Assembly (NCBI GenBank): GCA_030748555.1
Contig: JASMLT010000002.1
Span: 1-64,000, forward strand
DNA from: Acidimicrobiales bacterium
Lineage (GTDB): Bacteria; Actinomycetota; Acidimicrobiia; Acidimicrobiales; MedAcidi-G1
Reading direction: 5' to 3'
DNA length: 64,000 bases
In this document: positions 32,623-39,785 of the stretch, piece by piece
How positions within the stretch are numbered: position 1 is the stretch's first letter
Layout: the number at the start of each line of letters is the position of its first letter
Notes under the pieces: model-generated
The model's database searches: none
What the model was told of the DNA's origin: nothing
What the model saw: only the letters and a program-made list of their open reading frames with translations
Program-made: the position numbers and the translations under genes

Positions 32623-32858
32623 TTAATTTACAAGAGAGAACGCTTCATCAAAGCACTGCGTTTCAGAGAATCCATCGGGGAACGTCACTGTATTGCATCC
32701 AGTAGCCTTATCAAAAGTCAGTTCTATACGCGTTCCATCAGGTTCAACGACAAACCAGTCCCATCAGGACAGTTCGTGCCATATGCTCCACTGGGATCAG
32801 TGAAATTCATACAGCCTGTTTCTTCATCAAACTCCTCAACCACACCGGAATCAGACAT
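32623..32858 (-). pseudogene. Small 78-codon gene with one-base frameshift
   Basis: ATG 32858 opens a frame MSDSGVVEEFDEETG...NCPDG that hits TAG after 45 codons, but a second frame continues at once as DWFVVEPDGTRIELTFD...CFDEAFSLVN with a stop at 32623-32625. Adding one base in the GGG run at about 32760-32762 (CCC on plus) joins them into a 78-aa acidic protein with two related halves (FDEETGC... and FDKATGC...). Either a recent frameshift or a sequencing/assembly slip in a short homopolymer. It diverges from an SOS box. Confidence 0.6.
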
Positions 32859-32876
32859 TTAAATACACTCAACTAG

Positions 32877-32898
32877 TAATCGAACATATGTTCGATTA
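32877..32898. promoter_or_regulatory. LexA-type SOS box in a perfect 22-bp palindrome
   Basis: The core TCGAACATATGTTCGA (32880-32895) matches the actinobacterial/Gram-positive LexA consensus CGAAC-N4-GTTCG in every fixed position, and the symmetry extends to TAA/TTA on the outside, 22 bp in all. It lies 19 bp from the start of the minus gene (32858) and 11 bp from ATG 32909 of the plus gene, so LexA could repress one or both. Confidence 0.8.
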
Positions 32899-32908
32899 TG
32901 TTACCTGT

Positions 32909-33268
32909 ATGCCCAACCTTCAACTATTAGATGGATCTTGCGAAAACTGTATCCGCTTATTCGCAGCTCTCGAAGAAATCATGGCAACTGACGCTCCAGT
33001 GGCCATCGTTTTGACTTCTGATGGGTCAATCGTCCTTTATATGGAAGATCGTTTCCTTGTGGAGGACATTCCTCAGAAAAAAAAGGGCAACTCCGATCAA
33101 AATTTTCCAAAGCTAACCGGGAAAGAAAAAAAGAGAAGATTTAAAGAAAACCCTGGAAAACGCATAAAAATACCTAAGGGCAATTTCAGCATCATTTACA
33201 GTGAAACAAACGATAAAAAACAAAATCCGCCCTCAAGAAGGGCGGAAAATCAACGAGCAAGCCAATAA
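32909..33268 (+). CDS. Unknown small protein, probably SOS-controlled
   Basis: A 119-aa product from ATG 32909; the frame is also open from ATG 32888, but that codon lies inside the LexA palindrome. Not recognised. N-terminal half: MPNLQLLDGSCENCIRLFAA with a CxxC pair, then VAIVLTSDGSIVLYMEDRFL; the C-terminal half is very basic (KKKGNS, KEKKRRFKENPGKRIK), suggesting nucleic-acid contact. Its last codons contain a terminator hairpin that serves the opposite strand. The gene is supported by composition and SOS box only. Confidence 0.5.
   Translation: MPNLQLLDGSCENCIRLFAALEEIMATDAPVAIVLTSDGSIVLYMEDRFLVEDIPQKKKGNSDQNFPKLTGKEKKRRFKENPGKRIKIPKGNFSIIYSETNDKKQNPPSRRAENQRASQ
33215..33245 (-). terminator. 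Rho-independent terminator of the ygfZ transcript
   Basis: Stem CCGCCCT/AGGGCGG (33227-33233 with 33239-33245) with a 5-nt loop. Read on the minus strand it is followed by ATTTTGTTTTTT, a classic U tract, and it lies about 90 bp beyond the ygfZ stop. It falls within the 3' coding part of the plus-strand gene. Confidence 0.75.
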
Positions 33269-33333
33269 CTTACCACATCTAAATTTTCAATGTCGGGTCG
33301 TGCTCATGCTTATTTGAGATTTATTAGAGGATC

Positions 33334-34176
33334 TCAACCTTCTAAAGGCATAATAAAAACACTTTTCTCACTAAAGTCCTCATCAACAATCTGTGCTGTT
33401 GTGGGACTCTCAACCCCTCTTTTTAAGAAACCAAGAGCAAAAAATTCACTACCAATAACTACTTCACTGGTAATAGTTCCGATTTTTTCACCATTATTCA
33501 AAAGAAAACCTTGGCTTGCGGCAATCCTCGAAGTTCCACTTATTCTCACAAGACGATATGGAGTTCCACCTTTGCGACTATCCATACGTGCAACCAACTC
33601 CTGCCCCGTATAGCAACCCTTGGTGAAACTAACGGAAAAATCGACTATTCCCAATGAGGCTGGGATCGTAGAAGTGTCAATTTCTTTACCCATCTCGGGG
33701 ATGCCCGCTTTTATTCTCGCCTCCGTCCAAGTTTGATCATCTATAAGAGTAAAACCTTCAGAAAAACTCTCGGATTTGAAAATATAATCCGTGAATTCAA
33801 AGCCAAACCAAGAATACGGAATTGCAATACAGTCAACGAAATCGTTCTCAGTTCGAGAGTTGCCAATTTCCGTATAAAGAAAATAGTTCAAAATTTCGAC
33901 CGTGCAATCAGTTCGCAACAAGAACCGTTTAAGTCTCGCGAGAACCAACTCTCCATAGTTCTTATCCACATCAAGCAAATAATCATTTTGAGTTTGACGA
34001 GTGATTCTTAGCCATGCGTCAACTTTTCCAGAAGGTTGGAGAAGAAATGTAAACCTTGATTCACCATCCGACATTCCTTCGACATCTTGGCTCAACTGGC
34101 CTTGCAGGTAGCTTTCTGCTTCAGTTCCAGAAATTCTAAGAAAATCTTTTTCTCGCTTTACAACGTCTAATTTCAT
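33334..34176 (-). CDS. ygfZ: YgfZ/GcvT-domain folate-binding protein
   Basis: A 280-aa protein of the YgfZ/COG0354 family, with SYLQGQLSQDVEGM near the N terminus (the GcvT-like folate domain start) and KGCYTGQELVARMDSRKGG, the family signature K-G-C-Y-x-G-Q-E with the conserved Cys. These proteins bind tetrahydrofolate and help build or repair certain Fe-S enzymes, relevant because this window has a large SUF locus, aconitase and Rieske proteins. Start ATG 34176; divergent from leuB across a region with repeated AATCAAT motifs. Confidence 0.9.
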   Translation of the reverse strand: MKLDVVKREKDFLRISGTEAESYLQGQLSQDVEGMSDGESRFTFLLQPSGKVDAWLRITRQTQNDYLLDVDKNYGELVLARLKRFLLRTDCTVEILNYFLYTEIGNSRTENDFVDCIAIPYSWFGFEFTDYIFKSESFSEGFTLIDDQTWTEARIKAGIPEMGKEIDTSTIPASLGIVDFSVSFTKGCYTGQELVARMDSRKGGTPYRLVRISGTSRIAASQGFLLNNGEKIGTITSEVVIGSEFFALGFLKRGVESPTTAQIVDEDFSEKSVFIMPLEG

Positions 34177-34193
34177 TACCTGACCTCACACCT

Positions 34194-34232
34194 AATCAAT
34201 AATATTGATTTTATTCCTCACATAAAATCAAT
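34194..34232. promoter_or_regulatory. Three alternating AATCAAT heptamers between ygfZ and leuB
   Basis: AATCAAT at 34194-34200, its complement ATTGATT at 34204-34210, and AATCAAT at 34226-34232. The last two sit in an 11-bp perfect inverted repeat, ATTGATTTTAT / ATAAAATCAAT, with a 7-bp spacer. Dyads in a 117-bp divergent promoter suggest an operator. An imperfect palindrome TTTTACCTAGGTGAAA follows at 34248-34263, nearer leuB. Confidence 0.5.
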
Positions 34233-34293
34233 ATGGTCGACTAGAATTTTTACCTAGGTGAAATTACCCAACTCATAGAGGCAGAGGCAACTA

Positions 34294-35271
34294 ATGGCAA
34301 ATCGCATAGGAGTGGTTGGAGGTGACGGAATAGGACCGGAGGTAATATCTGAAGGTCTTAAAGTCATACAAGCCTCTGGTATTGATTTAGAAACTGTCGA
34401 ATACGATCTTGGCGGCGAGCGGTACGAACGCGATGGAACCATTCTTCCCGAAAGTGTCTTAGAGGAATGGCGCGATTTGGATGCAATTTATTTAGGAGCA
34501 GTCGGAACCCCCAATGTTCCCCCAGGTGTAATAGAACGTGGCCTTTTACTAAAAATGCGTTTCGAACTTGACCTTTACATCAACTTAAGACCTTTCGTAT
34601 TCCCAGAAGATGAAATAGATTTTCAAGTAGTTAGGGAAAATACTGAAGGTCCCTACGCTGGCGAAGGTGGAGTTCACAGGCTTGGTACACCTTATGAAAT
34701 TGCTACTCAAGGGTCAGTCAATACACGGCATGGTGTGGAAAGGGCTGTCAGGTTTGCCTTTGAATTAGCAATGGAACGGAGGCGTCACCTCACAATGGTT
34801 CACAAGACAAACGTCCTTTCCTTTGCAGGTGATCTTTGGGATAGAACATTCAATGAAGTATCTGAAGAGTACCCCGAAGTTGAAACCGCCTATAACCATT
34901 GTGATGCTGCTTGTATCTATATGGTTCAATCACCTCAGCAATATGATGTGATCGTTACCGACAATTTATTCGGTGACATCTTGACTGACTTGGGAGGAGC
35001 AGTCTCGGGAGGAATTGGGACCGCATCATCAGCGAACCTTAATCCAACAAAAACTGGCCCATCAATGTTCGAGCCAGTTCATGGTTCAGCACCTGATATT
35101 GCCGGACAGGGTATAGCCAATCCTGTGGCCGCAATACTTTCAGGAGCTATGATGCTTGATTTTCTCGGAGAACAAAATGCGGCCTCAAGGATTGTTGAAG
35201 CGTGCAATAAATTAGATCCTGGAATCACAGGCACAATTGAAATCGGCAACGCGATTGCTTCGAATCTCTAA
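34294..35271 (+). CDS. leuB: 3-isopropylmalate dehydrogenase (LeuB, actinobacterial type)
   Basis: A 325-aa beta-decarboxylating dehydrogenase starting [30 protein letters not shown] holds the substrate Arg and the RENTEG motif, [11 protein letters not shown] the catalytic Lys, and [15 protein letters not shown] the Mg Asp residues; [18 protein letters not shown] is the NAD motif. Length and motifs match actinobacterial LeuB (leucine pathway), though tartrate or isocitrate relatives are similar. A GAGG ribosome site lies upstream (CAGAGGCAACTA). Cytoplasmic. Divergent from ygfZ. Confidence 0.85.
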   Translation: MANRIGVVGGDGIGPEVISEGLKVIQASGIDLETVEYDLGGERYERDGTILPESVLEEWRDLDAIYLGAVGTPNVPPGVIERGLLLKMRFELDLYINLRPFVFPEDEIDFQVVRENTEGPYAGEGGVHRLGTPYEIATQGSVNTRHGVERAVRFAFELAMERRRHLTMVHKTNVLSFAGDLWDRTFNEVSEEYPEVETAYNHCDAACIYMVQSPQQYDVIVTDNLFGDILTDLGGAVSGGIGTASSANLNPTKTGPSMFEPVHGSAPDIAGQGIANPVAAILSGAMMLDFLGEQNAASRIVEACNKLDPGITGTIEIGNAIASNL

Positions 35272-35294
35272 ATCCTCTCTACCAGTAAATAAAA

Positions 35295-36599
35295 CTAAGG
35301 TCTAGTGCCGTCTAGATAATCATCTAAAACGTCGTGAAACCTCTGAACACGTCCTTCTTGCCCGGCAAGCCTCACTCCCCGATACCCGCGTGAAGCAAGT
35401 CCTAGTTGCTGCCCAGTGCTAATTGCCAAATCCTGATCGGCAATTTGTCGATTCATTAGCTCTGTTCCATATTTGAAAAATCTTCGTTCTTCTGGCTCAG
35501 TGACATCAAGACGCGCAGCAGCCCCCTGCGACAAATACATAAAATTGTCGTAATAATGCCGTTCCGGATCACGACGGTGCGGCCGCATTCTTTGAAGCCC
35601 TATATATTCCGATCCGGCGAAGCTAATTGTGACATTAGGAAATATGTTGTAGTGATAAGCATCTGTTAGCTGATCGTCAAAAAGTTGATCAAATTGGTAG
35701 CCGTATTTACTGCCAAGCTGTCTTTTGACCGCCTGGACCCTTTGACGGGTTTCAAATTCTCTTCCTTTAAATTCTTCCACCTTTAAACCCCACGGTTCTA
35801 ACATCTCCCCTAGCTGCTCATCCACCTCGAGTTCTTCACCTGTGAGTGAGCGAGATGGCGTGACCATTGGTATAGACATTCGATTATGTCCTTCCTCACA
35901 CCAGTCGAAATGACAATACTTATAGCTATGTTCTATCCATTTCAGACCCTGAGGGTGAACTGCAGGTAGGTGGTAAGACTCACACGAATTATCTTGCGGC
36001 ACCTTCCAATTGCAATTGACATCGACTGTCGATGAAGGCCCGCGAATCCAATCATCGCTTTCATAAGCTTCGAATTCTTCCCAAACGGGACCAAGATACT
36101 CCCGTAAAGTCATGCATTCAGGATTCATATTTATCCAAATGAAACCAGCAAAAACTTCACAATTCACTTCCACCAAAGTCAAATCATCACAAGGATTTCC
36201 TTCAGGGAAATCTTCAGGGTCTTGGACATATTCCAATGAACCGTCACCAGCCCACTCCCACCCGTGATATGGGCAAACTATTTTATCTGCAGCACCTTCT
36301 TTATTGAAAATAAGACGAGAACCACGATGTTGACAGACATTATAAAAACACCTAATCGAACTATCTTCCTGCCGGATCATAATAAATGATTCAGGTCCAA
36401 CTTCTTCCACCTGATAAGAGCCTGGCTCTCGCATTTCCGAAGAACGACCCATTAGAAGCCACACTTGTGTCCACATAGACGACCATTCCCTGTCAAAGAA
36501 ATCTCGCGAGGTGTACTGCTCTCCTAAAATAGGAACATTTCGAAGTGGCGGACATTCCCAAGGTCTAGCCAAAGCCATCACAGTTTCAGGAACACTCAT
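35295..36599 (-). CDS. Rieske aromatic-ring-hydroxylating oxygenase, alpha subunit (paralogue A)
   Basis: A 434-aa oxygenase with the Rieske cluster site Cys89-x-His91 and Cys109-x2-His112 (VCQHRGSRL; CPYHGWEW) and a catalytic domain with the mononuclear iron site in DNSCESYHLPAVHPQ (His210, His215). ADQDLAIS near the C terminus may give the third iron ligand. The family inserts oxygen into aromatic or choline/betaine-like substrates with electrons from a separate reductase; none is seen here. The start overlaps the swivel-domain gene by 4 bp. It is one of two paralogues in this cluster. Confidence 0.9.
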   Translation of the reverse strand: MSVPETVMALARPWECPPLRNVPILGEQYTSRDFFDREWSSMWTQVWLLMGRSSEMREPGSYQVEEVGPESFIMIRQEDSSIRCFYNVCQHRGSRLIFNKEGAADKIVCPYHGWEWAGDGSLEYVQDPEDFPEGNPCDDLTLVEVNCEVFAGFIWINMNPECMTLREYLGPVWEEFEAYESDDWIRGPSSTVDVNCNWKVPQDNSCESYHLPAVHPQGLKWIEHSYKYCHFDWCEEGHNRMSIPMVTPSRSLTGEELEVDEQLGEMLEPWGLKVEEFKGREFETRQRVQAVKRQLGSKYGYQFDQLFDDQLTDAYHYNIFPNVTISFAGSEYIGLQRMRPHRRDPERHYYDNFMYLSQGAAARLDVTEPEERRFFKYGTELMNRQIADQDLAISTGQQLGLASRGYRGVRLAGQEGRVQRFHDVLDDYLDGTRP

Positions 36600-38341
36600 G
36601 GCAATTCTAAAATCCTCACCTCTCCTGATGTGCCGTCTATCTCTAAAATGGCACCATCAGGTATAAGTGTTGTGGCTTCGTTTACTGAGACCACGCACGG
36701 TATTCCTAACTCTCTGCTGACTATCACGGCATGGCTGATTTGTGCCCCCACATTTACTATTACAGCCTCAACAGCTAAAAAAAGTGGAGTCCATGCTGGA
36801 TCTGTTATTGGCGCAACCATAATGTCGCCAGGCAACAAATCAGGAGGGTTTGAGGGGTCTAGAACTATTCTTGCTCTCCCTTGGGTGCTCCCCGGAGATC
36901 CGGGAACTCCTGTCAAAACATCTCCAACGTTTAATGTAGACATTTTATCTTCCGAGGATTTTAGATCCCATTCGGAAAGACCCGGAACGACTCCATCCCT
37001 GATGAAAAATGGTGGTTCCAAATCCCATAACGCTTTCCAGTCTTTATAGCGTTTCCCAAGTTTTTCAGTAAATGAACCTGGGTTTGCTATAAAAGCTTCT
37101 AACTCTTCATCCAAAAGCATGAAAATTTCTTCATCTGAACCAAGTGTTCCCAATTCTCTATGACGTTTTCCTAATTCACGTATAGTCATACGGCTTTCAT
37201 GAAGCGGTTTAACCAAAGTAGTTTTCGAACGCTCTCGAAAAACCATCATATTCGCTGCAACTATCGCCCCTTCAAAGGTTCCAGTCAGTTCATCGTTTGC
37301 GATTCCTTTCAATTTTTCCCTTACCTCTTCTATGAGGTTTTCTCTTTCCATGGCAAGACGCTCTGCTGCTATTTTTGGAGAACGATCATCATTTTGCGAT
37401 CTAACTTGATCTATAGCTCTTAAAGCTATTGTTGGTTCAGTTTCCCAAGTTTCACTGCTCAGCTCCCACTCATTCGCTCCACGTGAGCCATACTCGTATA
37501 CGAACTCATTGAATGCTTCAAGAAAATCAGCCACTTCTTCGGAATCAGACTTATTAAGTTCATCCAACAGAGATTCAGGATGTGAGTTAAAAATTTCTGA
37601 AATGATTTGCGATTCTTTAACTGAGCGAGACATTTCCCATATTGCAAATGATGGAGCAGCAGAATCTATATCGCCGAGACTAGATAAAAGACGAACAGGA
37701 ATACTTGGATCCCCTATGGCTTCACCCACAGCCGCCAACATTCCAGGCGCAATACCAGATGATCCTGCTGAAACCATTTGGTTGCGTGAGAGATTTTCAA
37801 TAAGTGGTTGGAGATCTCTCAGTCTTTCAAGCAACTCTTCATCACTTAGTGATTTCAGATCCGGTCTTTCTTTACGTTCTTTGTCGGCAAGTTTTCTCTC
37901 TTCATTAAGTTCCGGCCATTCAGAAGCACTAAGAACGAACTGCATATGAGAATCAGCTAGATGCTGTAAATGTGGTTTCTCATCTTCTGGATGAGGTTCA
38001 TATTTCGGAGAATCTGGCTGGTCTCCAAAAATTGCAAGATCGAGCTGTTCAACTGTTATAGCTGGATTTCTTACTGCTTGCATACGTATACAAGAAAGAT
38101 TTATGTAGAAATAACCTCCAAAAAAACCGCACATTTCTGGCGGATCATCTCTGTATTCATCGAGTTCATAAAAACCTGTTTGAGTTGAACCTAATTGCCA
38201 CCCCTTCATTATGCAGTTGTCAAATCCGTAACTTTGACCAAAAGGACTTGCTGGCGTAGGAAGGACCTCACCTGCATTTGCTCGTGTGTAATGCGGCCAA
38301 CGTTTACTTGGGGGGTGGTCAGTAAACCATTTTTCTTCCAT
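36596..38341 (-). CDS. Phosphohistidine-swivel (PEP-utilising mobile domain) protein without ATP-grasp domain
   Basis: A 581-aa protein whose last 90 residues form the PEP-utilising mobile domain: GVPGSPGSTQGRARIV, then VNVGAQISHAVIVSRELGIP with the phospho-acceptor His537. The middle part contains YEYGSRGANEWELSSETWE, like the substrate region of rifampin phosphotransferase and phenylphosphate synthase. No N-terminal PPDK ATP-grasp domain is present, so a separate kinase partner would be needed to load the His. It lies 4 bp overlapping a Rieske gene and 26 bp from another. Substrate unknown; phosphorylation of a cyclic or phenolic compound is an inference. Confidence 0.8.
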   Translation of the reverse strand: MEEKWFTDHPPSKRWPHYTRANAGEVLPTPASPFGQSYGFDNCIMKGWQLGSTQTGFYELDEYRDDPPEMCGFFGGYFYINLSCIRMQAVRNPAITVEQLDLAIFGDQPDSPKYEPHPEDEKPHLQHLADSHMQFVLSASEWPELNEERKLADKERKERPDLKSLSDEELLERLRDLQPLIENLSRNQMVSAGSSGIAPGMLAAVGEAIGDPSIPVRLLSSLGDIDSAAPSFAIWEMSRSVKESQIISEIFNSHPESLLDELNKSDSEEVADFLEAFNEFVYEYGSRGANEWELSSETWETEPTIALRAIDQVRSQNDDRSPKIAAERLAMERENLIEEVREKLKGIANDELTGTFEGAIVAANMMVFRERSKTTLVKPLHESRMTIRELGKRHRELGTLGSDEEIFMLLDEELEAFIANPGSFTEKLGKRYKDWKALWDLEPPFFIRDGVVPGLSEWDLKSSEDKMSTLNVGDVLTGVPGSPGSTQGRARIVLDPSNPPDLLPGDIMVAPITDPAWTPLFLAVEAVIVNVGAQISHAVIVSRELGIPCVVSVNEATTLIPDGAILEIDGTSGEVRILELP

Positions 38342-38367
38342 TTTTTCCTCTCTTTAAGATCTGAAAA

Positions 38368-39681
38368 TTACTCTATATAGCTATCTATGACGTCATGAAA
38401 GCGCCTGATTCTACTTTCCTGTTCAGATAAAAATCCGCCCCTATATCCTCTTGAACGCAGTCCAAGTTGTTGCATCACAGATACAGCTATGTCTTGGTCA
38501 GGTATTAGTCCCATCGACTGCTCTCCATATTGAATCACTTCTTGTAAATTGCTGGTATCCGTCAATTCAATATTTGTAGCTGAATCTGCGAGTTCTGTAT
38601 TTTTCGTGTAATACCAATGATCAAAAAAACACTTTTGAGGGTCTGATGGGTCTGGGCGCATGCGTTGCAGTAGAACGCCATCGGCGGAAAAAGTCAACGA
38701 ACAATTTGGGAATAAGTTGTAGTGGTGAGAGTCAGTTAATTGAGCATCACGTAAATTTGCATAATGGGAATGCCCTCTGCTAACTCCCAGTTCTCTCATT
38801 TTTTCCTGCAGAGCTAGTCTCACCTCGAAGACACGGTCGGTGAAATCTGCTGGGTCCAATTCCCAATATTCCATTCGCTCAGCTAGAGAATTTGGAAGAT
38901 CAGGGTTTGCTCCACGTAAAGTTCTTGAAGGCGTAGCTCCCATCATGATCATCCGATTGTGACCTTCAAGTGACATGTCGAATTGAGCGTATGCATAGTT
39001 CTCTTCATGTGAATCAGCAAGTTGAGGGTGAACTGTTGGCAGATGGTAAGACTCACAAAAGTTATCCTGCACGACTTTCCAATTGCAAGGAACTGTGGTG
39101 GATATTTTTAGCACCCGAGACCAATCATCAATTTCATATGCTGACCATTCATCCCATAAAGGTCCTAAAAAGTCTTTAAGTGATTGACAATCCGGATCCA
39201 AATTAATCCAGATGAAACCAGCAAAAATTTCGCAGGGAACTTCCATTAAAGTCAGTTCTTCACAAGGGTTGCCTTGAAGAAAGTCTTCGGGATCCTGTAC
39301 CGATAGAAGAGTTCCATCAAATGACCATTCCCAACTGTGGTAAGGACATCTAAACACTTCGGTGGTTCCCTTTGTATTATTGGTTAGACGTGAACCTCTG
39401 TGTTGACAAACGTTATAGAAGGCTCGGACCGATCCGTCTTCTTGACGTACCATGATGATCGATTCAACTCCTATTTCTTCAATCTGGTAATCACCTTTAA
39501 AAGGTATTTCACTAACTCGTCCAAGAAGTAACCAAACTTTGGTCCACATTTGGTTCCACTCTTTTTCATAAAACTCTGGAGATGTATACCTGAAACCCTC
39601 TAGCGCCAATTTTGAGACTTTCGGGTTTTCCCAGCCAGGAGCCAAATCATTAGGTGTATTTTTGTTTTTAGCAATCCTCAT
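38368..39681 (-). CDS. Rieske aromatic-ring-hydroxylating oxygenase, alpha subunit (paralogue B)
   Basis: A 437-aa oxygenase with Rieske ligands Cys92-x-His94 and Cys112-x2-His115 (VCQHRGSRL; CPYHSWEW) and the iron site DNFCESYHLPTVHPQ. It shares layout and C-terminal sequence (GLRSRGYRGGFL.EQESRIRRFHDV) with paralogue A, so they arose by duplication and probably act on related substrates or as a hetero-oligomer. It is the first gene of the three-gene cluster, downstream of an inverted repeat at 39709-39744. Confidence 0.9.
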   Translation of the reverse strand: MRIAKNKNTPNDLAPGWENPKVSKLALEGFRYTSPEFYEKEWNQMWTKVWLLLGRVSEIPFKGDYQIEEIGVESIIMVRQEDGSVRAFYNVCQHRGSRLTNNTKGTTEVFRCPYHSWEWSFDGTLLSVQDPEDFLQGNPCEELTLMEVPCEIFAGFIWINLDPDCQSLKDFLGPLWDEWSAYEIDDWSRVLKISTTVPCNWKVVQDNFCESYHLPTVHPQLADSHEENYAYAQFDMSLEGHNRMIMMGATPSRTLRGANPDLPNSLAERMEYWELDPADFTDRVFEVRLALQEKMRELGVSRGHSHYANLRDAQLTDSHHYNLFPNCSLTFSADGVLLQRMRPDPSDPQKCFFDHWYYTKNTELADSATNIELTDTSNLQEVIQYGEQSMGLIPDQDIAVSVMQQLGLRSRGYRGGFLSEQESRIRRFHDVIDSYIE

Positions 39682-39708
39682 AGAGTCAACCCCCTACTCC
39701 CCCCAAAG

Positions 39709-39744
39709 GAACTCGTTAAACAATTATGCCACTTTGACGAGTTC
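39709..39744. promoter_or_regulatory. 8-bp inverted repeat upstream of the Rieske cluster
   Basis: GAACTCGT (39709-39716) and ACGAGTTC (39737-39744) with a 20-bp spacer, 28 to 63 bp upstream of the Rieske paralogue B start. An operator is plausible. On the minus strand it is followed by a G-rich run before the start codon. Confidence 0.45.
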
Positions 39745-39785
39745 TATATAGAGTCCGAAACATAAGCTCTTGATTGCCGAAATAT

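Noticed and set aside
32888-32890. ATG 32888 as start of the SOS-linked gene
   Set aside because: It is at the centre of the LexA palindrome; translation from inside the operator is unlikely. ATG 32909 is used.
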